The notes: generated by a model not told the origin, from the letters alone. A DNA stretch of 33,839 nucleotides from Flavobacteriales bacterium (GCA_025451295.1 JANWKQ010000159.1:1-33839); one strand, 5' to 3'; positions 8,719-17,376 are shown, counted from the first letter of the stretch. Translations and numbers: made by a program.

Positions 8719-10164
8719 TTATAAAATAGCCGTGCCTAACAAAGTGGCCGAGTTACAATCATGCACCTTCACCAAGGCATAATCCCCCGGTTTAAAATGC
8801 TCCTTCGGAAAGACGATCACCTTATTCTGGCTATTGCGGCCAAATAGTTCATTTTCATTTCGTTTACTGGTTCCTTCTACCAAGACCTTAAACGTTTTAC
8901 CCAAATCTTTCTGATTGCTCTTTAATGATAAATCACGTTGAATGGCAATCACCTCTTCCAATCTTTTGGTTTTTAATTCCTCCGGAATATCATCACTATA
9001 TTTTCTTTCAGCCAGGGTTTTGGGTCGTTCACTATAATTGAACATATAAGCATAGTCGAATCCTACTTCGAGCATCAGGCTTTTTGTATCCGCATGTTCT
9101 TCTTCCGTTTCTCCACAAAAACCACAAATAATATCCGTGCTGATCGCACAATCAGGCATGTATTTTTTAATGGCTGCGATGCGAACAAGATATTCCTCCC
9201 GGGTATATCCCCGGTTCATTCTTTCCAGCACAGCACTGTTTCCGGATTGAATGGGAAGATGTATATACTTACAAATATTTTCATGTTTCGCCATCACCAT
9301 CAAAACCTCATCGGTCATATCTCTTGGATTGGAGGTAGTATAACGAATTCTTAAATCGGGATTGATATTTGCAACCATGTCCAGAAGATCCGCAAAATTT
9401 ACAGAGGCGGATTTTTCTTCATCCGTTAAATGTTTGAATTCTTTCTTTGCACCACCACCATACCATAAATAGGAATCCACATTCTGTCCGAGTAATGTGA
9501 TCTCTTTATAGCCATCGGCTAACAATTGTTTTGCTTCTTCTAAAATAGTTTCCGGATTTCGGCTTCTTTCGCGACCTCTTGTGAAGGGCACCACACAAAA
9601 AGAACACATATTATCACATCCCCTCATAATGCTTATGAAAGCTGTGATCCCATTTCCGCCCAACCTAACCGGACTTATATCTGCATAGGTTTCTTCAAGT
9701 GATAATAAAACATTCATCGCTTTTTGCCCGCTGTTCACCTCCCCTACCAAATCAGGTAAGGATCGATAGGCATCCGGACCCACCACGAGATCGACCAGTT
9801 TTTCTTCTTCTAAAAATTTTTCTTTTAATCTTTCGGCCATACAACCCAGTACGCCAACAATTAAGGAAGGTCTTTTTTTCTTGAGAGATTTGAATTCAGT
9901 AAGTCTTTTTCTTACTTTTTGTTCAGCGTTTTCACGGATCGCACAGGTATTGATCATGATCACATCCGATTCGTACAAGTTCTGGGTTGTATAATACCCG
10001 TTTTCCTGCATGATCGAAGCTACAATCTCGCTGTCGCTAAAATTCATCTGGCAGCCGTAACTTTCCAGGTATAATTTTTTTGCCCCGGCCGGAATATCCC
10101 CTTTCAGCAAGGTAGGTTTGCCTTGATTTTCCTCTTCGATTACCTTTTTCTCGATCTCAAACAT
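8719..10164 (-). CDS. miaB: tRNA-2-methylthio-N6-dimethylallyladenosine synthase MiaB
   Basis: A radical-SAM methylthiotransferase that converts i6A37 to ms2i6A37 in tRNAs reading UNN codons. Numbered from the ATG at 10164 (481 aa), the N-terminal UPF0004 domain carries the auxiliary [4Fe-4S] cysteines C38 ([12 protein letters not shown]), C74 (NTCAIRENA) and C108. The radical-SAM cluster motif CxxxCxxC is C183/C187/C190. A TRAM domain (about 415-478) binds tRNA. The [12 protein letters not shown] motif separates MiaB from RimO and MtaB. The frame is open 14 codons further upstream to 10206, but an exact TATTTTTG -7 element lies inside that stretch and would start transcription just before 10164, so I choose the shorter start. 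The sigma-54 activator follows 50 bases downstream. Confidence 0.96.
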   Translation of the reverse strand: MFEIEKKVIEEENQGKPTLLKGDIPAGAKKLYLESYGCQMNFSDSEIVASIMQENGYYTTQNLYESDVIMINTCAIRENAEQKVRKRLTEFKSLKKKRPSLIVGVLGCMAERLKEKFLEEEKLVDLVVGPDAYRSLPDLVGEVNSGQKAMNVLLSLEETYADISPVRLGGNGITAFISIMRGCDNMCSFCVVPFTRGRERSRNPETILEEAKQLLADGYKEITLLGQNVDSYLWYGGGAKKEFKHLTDEEKSASVNFADLLDMVANINPDLRIRYTTSNPRDMTDEVLMVMAKHENICKYIHLPIQSGNSAVLERMNRGYTREEYLVRIAAIKKYMPDCAISTDIICGFCGETEEEHADTKSLMLEVGFDYAYMFNYSERPKTLAERKYSDDIPEELKTKRLEEVIAIQRDLSLKSNQKDLGKTFKVLVEGTSKRNENELFGRNSQNKVIVFPKEHFKPGDYALVKVHDCNSATLLGTAIL

Positions 10165-10173
10165 ATGATACTG

Positions 10174-10181
10174 CAAAAATA
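10174..10181 (-). promoter_or_regulatory. -7 promoter element for miaB
   Basis: On the minus strand this reads TATTTTTG, an exact TAnnTTTG match ending nine bases before the chosen miaB ATG at 10164. A TTTTG about 22 bases further upstream could serve as the -33 element. Confidence 0.65.
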
Positions 10182-10313
10182 CAAAATTCCAAAGCATTTG
10201 TGACAAAATGTCAGTTACCCGTACTAATTATCGTTAAAACAGGGGTTTTGAGAGAAGCCAATCAAAAAAATCAGCACTTTTATCCTGGTGTAAAGACCCC
10301 ATCAATTGGATTC

Positions 10314-11555
10314 ATGCGTTTAGGTCGGCTTAGAGAAAATATCGTCATTGCCTGGAGGTCCATTAAAGGACAAATGCTCCGGACCGTGCTTACTATTTTT
10401 ATTATTGCCTTGGGGATCATGTCACTGGTGGGAATGCTCACCGCGATTGATGTTCTTAAACAAAGTATCAATGATAATTTTGCTTTTTTGGGTGCCAATA
10501 CATTCACAGTTCGCAATCGTGGATTCAGGACCTCTTTTGGTTCGGGTGGACAGCGTCCTAAAAAACATCCGGTGATCACCTATGAGCAGGCAGAGGAATT
10601 TAAAAACAGTTTCAAATTCCCGGGTTCTGTTTCGGTATCAGCCATGGCCACTCAGGCAGGCGTTATCAAAAAAGGAAACAAAAAAACCAATCCAAATATT
10701 CCGATCACCGGTTGTGATGAAAATTATCTGGACGCAAGCGGATTCGAAATTGATGAAGGCAGAAATTTTACACCGGAAGAAATACAAACAGGAAGAAATG
10801 TTACACTCATCGGGGCCGAGATCAAAAAAAATCTGTTCGGCGGAAATGAATGTCTGGAACAGGAGATCTCCATTGGACCTAAACGCTATACAATTATTGG
10901 TGTGCTTGCCAGCAAAGGAGCCGGTATTGGTATCAGTAATGATAGATCTGTGTTGATCACGCTCAATAATCTTCGACAGAATTATAAAAGCGAAAAAACA
11001 TCCTTTGTGATCACCGTAAAGGTAGCCAGAGCAGAATATGTGGATCCCGGAATAGAAGAAGCCACAGGGAAATTCAGGATCGCCAGAGGTGATCTGCCGG
11101 GCCGGGAATCATCTTTCGAGATCGTAAAGAGTGATAGCATCATCAATGAACTATTGGGTATGACCACTTATATTTCGGCAGGCTCGGTGGTGATCGCAGT
11201 GATTACTCTATTGGGTGCTTTGATCGGGTTATTAAATATTATGCTGGTAAGTGTAACAGAGCGTACCCGGGAAATTGGTGTTCGAAAAGCGATTGGTGCA
11301 ACCAGAAGAAGTATTGCTTTGCAGTTTCTCATCGAAGCGATCTTAATTTGTCAACTGGGAGGAGCTTTAGGTGTTGTGATGGGAATTGGCATTGGCAACC
11401 TGATGACTTTGATCTTTGGAGGTGCCTTTATCATTCCATGGAACTGGATCATAACTGCGGTGGTTGTATGTTTTATCGTGGGGGTTATTTCAGGATTTTA
11501 TCCTGCGCTTCGTGCTTCAAAACTGGATCCGGTTGAATCATTGCGATACGAGTAA
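10314..11555 (+). CDS. MacB/FtsX-type ABC transporter permease
   Basis: A 413-aa inner-membrane protein with the MacB topology: TM1 (about 24-44), a large periplasmic core (about 45-285) and three C-terminal helices (about 286-312, 336-360, 374-396). The cytoplasmic segment after TM2, SVTERTREIGVRKAIGATRR (313-332), is the hallmark of this family and couples to the ATPase. MacB-type permeases transmit mechanical force to periplasmic partners in export of toxins, lipoproteins or antibiotics. The ATPase and membrane-fusion protein normally next to it are absent here, so partners must be encoded elsewhere. The frame is open back to a GTG at 10200, but ATG 10314 gives the standard N-terminus and leaves the divergent miaB promoter free. 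It is convergent with the next gene (9-base gap). Confidence 0.9.
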   Translation: MRLGRLRENIVIAWRSIKGQMLRTVLTIFIIALGIMSLVGMLTAIDVLKQSINDNFAFLGANTFTVRNRGFRTSFGSGGQRPKKHPVITYEQAEEFKNSFKFPGSVSVSAMATQAGVIKKGNKKTNPNIPITGCDENYLDASGFEIDEGRNFTPEEIQTGRNVTLIGAEIKKNLFGGNECLEQEISIGPKRYTIIGVLASKGAGIGISNDRSVLITLNNLRQNYKSEKTSFVITVKVARAEYVDPGIEEATGKFRIARGDLPGRESSFEIVKSDSIINELLGMTTYISAGSVVIAVITLLGALIGLLNIMLVSVTERTREIGVRKAIGATRRSIALQFLIEAILICQLGGALGVVMGIGIGNLMTLIFGGAFIIPWNWIITAVVVCFIVGVISGFYPALRASKLDPVESLRYE

Positions 11556-11564
11556 AGGCGAAAG

Positions 11565-11981
11565 TTAATCATTCTGCAAAATCGCTGCAAGGATCAGTTC
11601 AATAGGAAATATTCCATGAATCTCATACAATCGGTTTCCAGTTTTAAAATCCTTCAGGAATTCCGCATCCAGAAAATAAATATAGTTTCCGGTAGAATAA
11701 TCAATGATGGAATCTCCCTGGAACTGATAAATAATTTCACCGGTCGGATAGTGAATAAAAAAAACACCTTCTTTTCGGTAGAGGATTTTTCCGGTTGAAA
11801 ACTCTTTTACATTGTTTTCATCAAGCTGCAGTTTTTTTACATTGGAAAAACGGTCGATCAGATATCCTCCCTCATATTCCCAGATACGTGCACCCGTCGC
11901 ATATTCTTTTACATAATGCTGCGAATGGACCCTATTGACCAAACCAATAAATAAAAAAACAACCGCCCATTTCATTTCCAA
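11565..11981 (-). CDS. Secreted protein of six 17-residue repeats
   Basis: A 138-aa protein with a signal peptide (about 1-20, ending VHSQ). Residues 26-127 divide into six consecutive units of exactly 17 residues, starting at 26, 43, 60, 77, 94 and 111. The pattern is [DEH][YF]xTGxxxYxxxGxxxx; the TG pair sits at unit positions 4-5 in five of six units (29-30, 63-64, 80-81, 97-98, 114-115) and is degenerate (SN) in unit 2. Alternating aromatic and hydrophobic positions suggest each unit is a beta-hairpin stacking into a solenoid or small meander. I do not recognise the family. It has no lipobox or T9SS domain, so it is probably periplasmic. A second in-frame ATG two codons on (11975) is an equally good start. 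Confidence 0.8.
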   Translation of the reverse strand: MEMKWAVVFLFIGLVNRVHSQHYVKEYATGARIWEYEGGYLIDRFSNVKKLQLDENNVKEFSTGKILYRKEGVFFIHYPTGEIIYQFQGDSIIDYSTGNYIYFLDAEFLKDFKTGNRLYEIHGIFPIELILAAILQND

Positions 11982-12089
11982 CTTTTTTTCAAGTTACGAA
12001 CCTTGAAGTTAATACACAAGCAGCATGGCACGCCGTAGTGCAGGAGCGACGATAAAAAACCTTAATTATTACTTATTAGCATTTCAAAT

Positions 12090-13535
12090 CTACTCCTTCA
12101 CCAACTTTCTATTACCAAATCCTTCGATCTGGACAATATAGATTCCTTTTGGCCAATTCTCTATGTTCATATTTAATTGGGTTCCATTTAAGATTGTACT
12201 GAATATGATCTGACCTAATCCGTTAAGAACATTTACTTTTTTCCCTTGTACTTCAGCAGTCAAAACAATCATACAATATTCACTGGCCGGGTTCGGATAC
12301 AATTGAAAGTTGTTGTTATCTATATTTTCGAGACCTACATATAGATACTCCGGAGTTTTTTGAACCCATATCGGTTGAGGCGGAAAATAAACATCTCCGT
12401 TGCTCCAGCAAATCGTTCTATCGGGAACGGTTACTCCATGCACCGACGTATCACTCACATTTTCGAATATCTTCAGCACATTTGGCGGTGATCCCGGTTG
12501 TGGACCTCCGTTTGAAATTCCATCTGAAGTATACATAATATCTCTTTCCTCATCCCAATAGAATCCGTATAGATTATGATTGGAGGTATCGGTTAAAGCC
12601 GGATCATCATTGATCATTAAAACCCGGGGCGTCATATTATAAGTGGATGGAACACCCGGATTCATATTAACCGTATTCATATCAAAAAACAGCATTTCGT
12701 GGGTATGATGTCCCACAGCAAGCAATCCGTTCGTTATATTATACCATACATTATGTACAGTTGGATTTCTAAATCCTAATCTGGTATTACTCCCTTCAAT
12801 CCTTACATTGGGTGTTACCACTCCATTGATGGTTGATGCACTGTTGTAAATACAAACTTTAGGAGGTCCACCACAGCCAATGCCACTGCAGGCTACAAAC
12901 ATTCGATCAGCTGGTTCATCCAGAAATATATAGACGGGTGTAGACATCATGGGCGAAGAAATGATCCTGTCAGGCGGAGTATTTCCATTTCGGGTGGAGG
13001 CATTGTTAAATACAAGAATATTGCATCCAAAAGAGTTGGCAACATATAAGCGATCGTTGGTTTCGTCGAGCCAACACCCATGTGGCTGTTTCAATCCGGT
13101 TGAATCACCGAAAATATGACGGGAAGGGGTTTGTCCGCCATTGAGTGTACTGATGTTATCAAAAATTGCGATTGAACCTTTGGCTGTATCCGGATTGGTG
13201 GTTAAAATATTGTTGGGATTTGTAAACAAGGTGGATACATACATTCGATCATTGGTTTCATCGAGATAAAATCCATGTTCAAAATTCATGAACATTGTAC
13301 CTGTAGAACATTGTTGTACCGGAATAACACCTTCCGGAATATAAGTAGTGTCACAAAGCGGACCACTGTTATAATTCATGGCATCTTCGAAGCGAAGGAT
13401 CCCATGCCAATCAGGAAATGGATTGTACTCTCCGGTGCCAATATAAATTCTTTCATGATATATGGTATCATAGACTTGGGCATTTGCACTCATTCCTATG
13501 AGTGAAAATAAGAACAGGAAGGTAAATTTTTGCAT
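12090..13535 (-). CDS. T9SS-exported NHL/lactonase-like propeller protein
   Basis: A 481-aa secreted protein with a signal peptide (about 1-19, ending ANAQ). Residues about 60-385 contain five to six repeats, each pairing a strand like DETNDRLYVANSFGCNILVF with NNASTRNGNTPPDRII, a pattern of NHL/lactonase-type propellers. Residues 412-481 are a type-A T9SS sorting domain (LYPNPASE..., PKGIYIVQIEG, RKLVKE). Function beyond surface or secreted location cannot be read from the sequence. An imperfect inverted repeat (13539-13560) sits between promoter region and start codon. Terminator and downstream partner are not evident; the 17-residue-repeat gene follows 108 bases downstream. Confidence 0.85.
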   Translation of the reverse strand: MQKFTFLFLFSLIGMSANAQVYDTIYHERIYIGTGEYNPFPDWHGILRFEDAMNYNSGPLCDTTYIPEGVIPVQQCSTGTMFMNFEHGFYLDETNDRMYVSTLFTNPNNILTTNPDTAKGSIAIFDNISTLNGGQTPSRHIFGDSTGLKQPHGCWLDETNDRLYVANSFGCNILVFNNASTRNGNTPPDRIISSPMMSTPVYIFLDEPADRMFVACSGIGCGGPPKVCIYNSASTINGVVTPNVRIEGSNTRLGFRNPTVHNVWYNITNGLLAVGHHTHEMLFFDMNTVNMNPGVPSTYNMTPRVLMINDDPALTDTSNHNLYGFYWDEERDIMYTSDGISNGGPQPGSPPNVLKIFENVSDTSVHGVTVPDRTICWSNGDVYFPPQPIWVQKTPEYLYVGLENIDNNNFQLYPNPASEYCMIVLTAEVQGKKVNVLNGLGQIIFSTILNGTQLNMNIENWPKGIYIVQIEGFGNRKLVKE

Positions 13536-13538
13536 AGA

Positions 13539-13560
13539 TATGGTTATTTATAACACCATA
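13539..13560. promoter_or_regulatory. Imperfect inverted repeat at the 5' end of the propeller gene
   Basis: TATGGTTAT (13539-13547) is mirrored by ATAA and CCATA (ending 13560) with a two-base bulge. It starts three bases upstream of the ATG of the minus-strand propeller gene, so it could fold in the leader or act as an operator. It is A+T-rich and could be fortuitous. Confidence 0.3.
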
Positions 13561-13638
13561 TTACGATTTGATGCGTTCACGACCAGAATGATTTGGTGAA
13601 CTCAACCTAAATATGAGTAAGAAGACCCAAAAATGAGG

Positions 13639-14016
13639 TCAGTCTTTTTTTAAACTGTCCCTGATCTCGGTTAGCAATTCCTGATCCTTGGTAAGAGCCG
13701 GCGGAGCAGCATCCTTTTTTCTTTTTATTTTATTGATCGCTTTTATAAAGAGAAAAAGCGCAAACGCGGTGATCACAAAAGCAATGATGGTGGAAATAAA
13801 ATTTCCGTATTTGATCATAGTCCCTGGAATGACCAGATCTGATAGATTGGTTAAGTGAGCCGCTTTTAAAGCGGGTGTTAAGATGGCGGGTGTAATGATG
13901 TCATCAACCAACGACCCCACTATTTTATTGAATGCGGCCCCGATCACAATACCAATGGCCAAATCTATTACGCTTCCTTTTAAAGCAAATTCCTTGAATT
14001 CCTTGATGAAACCCAT
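13639..14016 (-). CDS. mscL: Large-conductance mechanosensitive channel MscL
   Basis: A 125-aa homopentameric inner-membrane channel that opens under membrane tension to release solutes in osmotic downshock. The N-terminal amphipathic helix and TM1 carry the family signature: FKEFALKGSVIDLAIGIVIG (7-26) followed by AAFNKIVGSLVDDIITP (27-43). TM2 lies at about 70-92 (YGNFISTIIAFVITAFALF), followed by the basic KxxNKIKRKK stretch and a short cytoplasmic helix. The length is slightly under E. coli MscL (136). The promoter element TATTTTTG on the complement of 14034-14041 lies 17 bases upstream. It is transcribed divergently from the vWA lipoprotein gene. Confidence 0.97.
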   Translation of the reverse strand: MGFIKEFKEFALKGSVIDLAIGIVIGAAFNKIVGSLVDDIITPAILTPALKAAHLTNLSDLVIPGTMIKYGNFISTIIAFVITAFALFLFIKAINKIKRKKDAAPPALTKDQELLTEIRDSLKKD

Positions 14017-14033
14017 ATTAAGTAGTTTAAAAA

Positions 14034-14041
14034 CAAAAATA
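14034..14041 (-). promoter_or_regulatory. -7 promoter element for mscL
   Basis: On the minus strand this reads TATTTTTG, an exact TAnnTTTG match, 17 bases before the mscL ATG. Confidence 0.65.
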
Positions 14042-14100
14042 GAAAGATTCAGGTATTAGATTCCGGAAACGGATTTTGGGATTCACGGTACCCTGAAAAG

Positions 14101-14136
14101 AAAAAAGCCCTGTTTAGCTAGAAACAGGGCTCTTTA
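14101..14136. terminator. Strong terminator-like hairpin between divergent genes
   Basis: A 10-bp perfect stem (14106-14115 with 14122-14131, six-base loop) has an A-run on its left (T-run on the minus strand: TTTTTTCTTTTC) and CTTTATT on its right. It would terminate best on the minus strand. The flanking genes point away from it, so no annotated transcript obviously ends here; a short unannotated RNA is one explanation. Confidence 0.75.
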
Positions 14137-14416
14137 TTAATTCACCAAAAACAATGGTCTAATGTATAATATATTTTTAACCCGGAATGTTAAAAGCCTC
14201 ACCGATTCACAAATTGTTAGAAAATAGAAATTCAAGAATTAGTCATATATATCATTTATTCAGATAATTACAAAACTTATCTGAAGGCTGGTATTGACAA
14301 ATATTAACAAACCTGGTTCCCTGATGAATGGGTACATTAACAAGTTATCAGGTGATTTTCTGATACTTTGGGTTAAGAAATCTCGTTATGATTTTCAACT
14401 CTTAAATCCTGCAATC

Positions 14417-16009
14417 ATGAGAAACTCAAAGACGCTGTTAGTACTCTTCATGCTTACCATGTTCCTGGCCTCATGCCAGTATGAGATGCATAGAACCACC
14501 GGATACTGCTATTCGTACGGTGAACTTGGTGGTGTATACAATGCCGATTATATTCCGGTAGAACAGCCCAAAATAGTATATGATGATGTAGTTTATAATG
14601 GAAAGGTTGAAACTGTCACCGATTCAACCAAACCGGATGAAAGAGGAAACGAAGAATATGCGCAGATTGTTGAAAACGTTTTTGAAAATGTAAAAGAGAA
14701 ATCCACTTCTACTTTTTCAGTGGATGTGGATAAAGCTTCCTATTCAAATGTGAGAAGAATGGTGGATCAAAAAGAAATGCCACCTGCCAATGCCATCAGG
14801 CTGGAAGAAATGATCAATTATTTTGAATATGATTATCCACAGCCAACTGATGAACATCCGTTTTCAATTACAACCGAGGCAGCCACTTGTCCGTGGAATA
14901 CAAATCACCAACTGGTAATGGTTGGACTCCAGGGTAAAGAAATTCCAAAAGAGCAATTCCCGTCCTCCAATTTTGTGTTTCTGGTTGACGTCTCCGGATC
15001 GATGGAAGGAGAGGGGCGACTTCCTTTGGTAAAAACCACACTGAAACTATTGGTTGATCAACTCCGTCCGGATGATAAAGTATCCATTGTGGTGTATGCA
15101 GGTGCTGCAGGTATGGTATTATCACCAACATCAGGTGATAAAAAGAATGTGATTTTGAATGCGATCAATAATTTGTCGGCCGGTGGAAGTACGGCCGGTG
15201 GGGAAGGAATTAAACTCGCCTATAAAACAGCAGAGGCGAACCTCATTGAGAATGGTAACAACCGTATTGTTCTTTGTACTGATGGTGATTTCAATGTGGG
15301 TGTAAGTTCAGAAACGGATCTGCAATCCCTGATCGAGTCGGAAAGAGACAAAGGAATTTTTCTTACTGTGTTAGGTTATGGGTATGGAAACTACAAGGAC
15401 AATAAACTGGAGATCCTTGCGGATAAAGGAAATGGAAATTATGGATATATTGACAATAAGGAAGAGGCAGAAAAAATGTTGGTCACCGAAATGTCGGGTA
15501 CATTATATACGATTGCCAAAGATGTAAAGGTGCAGGTAGATTTTGATCCGGAGATCGTGAAATCCTATCGCTTGCTTGGATATGAGAATCGGGTCTTGCA
15601 AGACTGGGAATTTAATGATGATAAAAGAGATGCCGGCGAGATCGGGGCCGGACACACGGTAACTGCCATCTATGAAGTAGAGCTGGTAAATCCGGCGATA
15701 AGCAATGATATGCTAACGGTAAAATTCCGTTATAAGCAGCCCAAGGCAGCTGAATCTGTTTTGATTGAAAAACCTTTGAACAACCCGATCCAGGCTTTCG
15801 AACTGGCATCAGAAAATCTTCGGTTTGCTTCTTGTGTGGCTGCATATGGAATGATCATGAGGAATTCTGCTTACAAAGGAAATGCAGACTTGAATATGGT
15901 GATGGACATTGCCCAAAAATCAATGACTTTTGATCAAAAAGGTTATCGGGCAGATTTCATTAAGCTGATTGAGTCAAGTAAAAAGATCTTGCCGGTTGCC
16001 TATAAATAG
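14417..16009 (+). CDS. YfbK-like von Willebrand factor A lipoprotein
   Basis: A 530-aa outer-envelope protein. The signal ends in a good lipobox FLASC with Cys20. Residues about 90-175 match the vWF N-terminal region seen in YfbK-like proteins (STFSVDVDKASYSNVRR, then LEEMINYFEYDYPQP). The vWA domain (about 183-360) has an intact MIDAS start, D191-x-S193-x-S195 (DVSGS), and VLCTDGDFNVG further on. The C-terminal part (about 360-530) corresponds to the DUF3520-type region of the same family. vWA domains bind protein ligands through a divalent cation; the ligand here is unknown. The frame is open back to TTG 14294, but ATG 14417 restores a proper signal peptide. Many Bacteroidota relatives carry an extra N-terminal carboxypeptidase-regulatory-like domain, absent here. 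Confidence 0.9.
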   Translation: MRNSKTLLVLFMLTMFLASCQYEMHRTTGYCYSYGELGGVYNADYIPVEQPKIVYDDVVYNGKVETVTDSTKPDERGNEEYAQIVENVFENVKEKSTSTFSVDVDKASYSNVRRMVDQKEMPPANAIRLEEMINYFEYDYPQPTDEHPFSITTEAATCPWNTNHQLVMVGLQGKEIPKEQFPSSNFVFLVDVSGSMEGEGRLPLVKTTLKLLVDQLRPDDKVSIVVYAGAAGMVLSPTSGDKKNVILNAINNLSAGGSTAGGEGIKLAYKTAEANLIENGNNRIVLCTDGDFNVGVSSETDLQSLIESERDKGIFLTVLGYGYGNYKDNKLEILADKGNGNYGYIDNKEEAEKMLVTEMSGTLYTIAKDVKVQVDFDPEIVKSYRLLGYENRVLQDWEFNDDKRDAGEIGAGHTVTAIYEVELVNPAISNDMLTVKFRYKQPKAAESVLIEKPLNNPIQAFELASENLRFASCVAAYGMIMRNSAYKGNADLNMVMDIAQKSMTFDQKGYRADFIKLIESSKKILPVAYK

Positions 16010-16159
16010 CCAGGGAGATTTATAAGCGTTAAATATCGTTATAGAAAAAATGAGAAGGGGATTGAAATGATAAACTAAGTTAAACGAAGTTGTCGATCGG
16101 ATTTATTGAAAAAATAAATTTCGATATTCGTCGGCATTCAACTTATTTCAATCAGCGTC

Positions 16160-16663
16160 ATGAAAAATCAACTTCTTATTCTGTCATTTCTTTCTATCAT
16201 CTTTTCTACCAGCTATGCATTTTCCCAGACCAATGTGGTTACAGGCACTGCGAGCAATGACGCAACCATTGCTTATGGTGAAATCACCGGTACCGTGCGA
16301 AACAGCGAAACCGGTCATGTGGCTCCCAACGTTTCCATTATTGTTTTAAAAGATGGAAGCCTCGTTACCGGTGCTGTGGCTGACGAAAAAGGAAAGTTCC
16401 ATATCGAACATATTGAAGCAGGTGTTTATGATATTAAAATTGTGGGAGCTGAATTCCAGGACAAGTTGAATAAGAATATAGTGGTGGTAAAAAACAAGAT
16501 CACCCATCTACCGCCCCATCAAACCGAAATGGATTTTATCCCGCAATGCAGAATTTGTATGCCCAAGGTTGAATGGGATGCACAAAAAGTACCGGAGCGG
16601 ATCAAGACTGAGGTGAAGTGGATCTCCGAGCATATCCTCATGCAAGCCCTGGGGGTTAAATAA
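16160..16663 (+). CDS. Secreted stand-alone CarboxypepD_reg-like protein with CxxC
   Basis: A 167-aa protein with a signal peptide (about 1-22, ending AFSQ). Residues 40-112 form a carboxypeptidase-regulatory-like (CNA-B/transthyretin type) beta-sandwich: GEITGTVRN, VSIIVLKDGS, then the diagnostic ADEKGKFHIEHIEAGVYDIK (74-93). Usually this domain is the N-terminal part of SusC/TonB receptors, but no barrel follows. The tail holds C130-R-I-C133, which could form a disulfide or bind metal, and ends in a basic amphipathic helix. The next gene encodes a protein with the same layout, so this looks like an ancient tandem duplication. A TAAATTTC near-match to the -7 element (16115-16122) lies 37 bases upstream of the start. 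Confidence 0.75.
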   Translation: MKNQLLILSFLSIIFSTSYAFSQTNVVTGTASNDATIAYGEITGTVRNSETGHVAPNVSIIVLKDGSLVTGAVADEKGKFHIEHIEAGVYDIKIVGAEFQDKLNKNIVVVKNKITHLPPHQTEMDFIPQCRICMPKVEWDAQKVPERIKTEVKWISEHILMQALGVK

Positions 16664-16721
16664 TCCCGATCCTTAACGATAACATCATATAATTGTCATT
16701 TGCAGGAACAGGTCTGATCTG

Positions 16722-16729
16722 TATATTTG
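16722..16729 (+). promoter_or_regulatory. -7 promoter element for second CarboxypepD_reg gene
   Basis: TATATTTG, an exact TAnnTTTG match, ends 18 bases before the ATG at 16748. It argues for independent transcription of the second gene of the pair and excludes the TTG at 16727 as its start. Confidence 0.65.
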
Positions 16730-16747
16730 TTATCAACTCATCAAGTC

Positions 16748-17224
16748 ATGCAGAAAATTCATTTTGCCTTTGGTTGGTTGTTTCTTTTCTCAGCAGCGTA
16801 TCTGAACGCCCAAAAAACTGCGCCGGTCGTCAAGGAACAAGAGAATTCAATTTTACAGGGGAAGGTTACTGACGAAAATGATGAACCTCTTTTTGGCGCT
16901 GTGATCATTCTATTGCAAGATGGAGCCATTGTTAAAGGAATGGTGGCGGACATGGATGGACATTATAAACTGGAAAATATTCCCGAAGGCACCTATGATC
17001 TAAAGGTCACCTATCTTGGCTTTGAAGATAAAATCATCGAAGATCTGGAGATCAATCCCCTCAAAGGAGGATATTATACACATGCCATTGAGTTGATCGT
17101 AATGCTGGAAGTTCCCAAGTGCCCTTGTGTGCAGGAAATAGAGGTGATTGTACCCAACAATTCTGAAAATATGCACTCCGGATGGCAGGCTGAACGGCTC
17201 CTTGAGCAAAATATGGGATTTTAA
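16748..17224 (+). CDS. Secreted stand-alone CarboxypepD_reg-like protein with CxC
   Basis: A 158-aa paralogue of the preceding gene. The signal peptide spans about 1-21 (ending LNAQ). Residues 35-103 are the carboxypeptidase-regulatory-like domain: LQGKVTDENDEPLFGAVIIL, then ADMDGHYKLENIPEGTYDLK (67-86), with LGFEDK matching EFQDK in the neighbour. The C-terminal tail carries C125-P-C127, placed like the CxxC of the paralogue, then an acidic and amide-rich end. Sequence identity with the paralogue is concentrated in the domain core. The frame is open to a TTG at 16727, but the promoter element overlaps that position and ATG 16748 gives a normal signal peptide. It is followed by a clear terminator at 17341-17373. 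Molecular role unknown. Confidence 0.75.
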   Translation: MQKIHFAFGWLFLFSAAYLNAQKTAPVVKEQENSILQGKVTDENDEPLFGAVIILLQDGAIVKGMVADMDGHYKLENIPEGTYDLKVTYLGFEDKIIEDLEINPLKGGYYTHAIELIVMLEVPKCPCVQEIEVIVPNNSENMHSGWQAERLLEQNMGF

Positions 17225-17334
17225 CATATTTTTACGAGAGGGAGGCAACTAATATCGGGGTTGTGCCATCTACCTTATAAATGAGCCGAGTTCCCCCAAG
17301 TTATAAAGCTCATAAAAATCTTGTTTTGGTGAAT

Positions 17335-17376
17335 TAAAAAAAGGTCCTGAAGGTAAAAGTTCAGGGCCTTTTTAAA
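17335..17376. terminator. Intrinsic terminator
   Basis: An 11-bp stem with one G-T pair (17341-17351 with 17360-17370, eight-base loop) is preceded by an A-run and followed by TTT, so it can act in both directions. It closes the transcription unit of the two CarboxypepD_reg-like genes. Confidence 0.85.

Larger units (their letters stand above)
14017..14416. other. 400-base divergent intergenic region mscL / vWA gene
   Basis: Apart from the mscL promoter and the hairpin at 14106-14131, this A+T-rich stretch contains only weak structure: CCTGAT and ATCAGG copies near 14320-14355 that could pair, and a TTG-initiated upstream extension of the vWA reading frame that I do not consider coding. No exact TAnnTTTG element for the vWA gene was found. 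Confidence 0.5.

Noticed and set aside
10200-10313. GTG-initiated extension of the MacB-type permease
   Set aside because: It overlaps the divergent miaB promoter, adds a non-family N-terminus, and ATG 10314 gives the standard MacB beginning.
14294-14416. N-terminal extension of the vWA protein from a TTG start
   Set aside because: The ATG at 14417 gives a proper lipoprotein signal; the extension would bury it.
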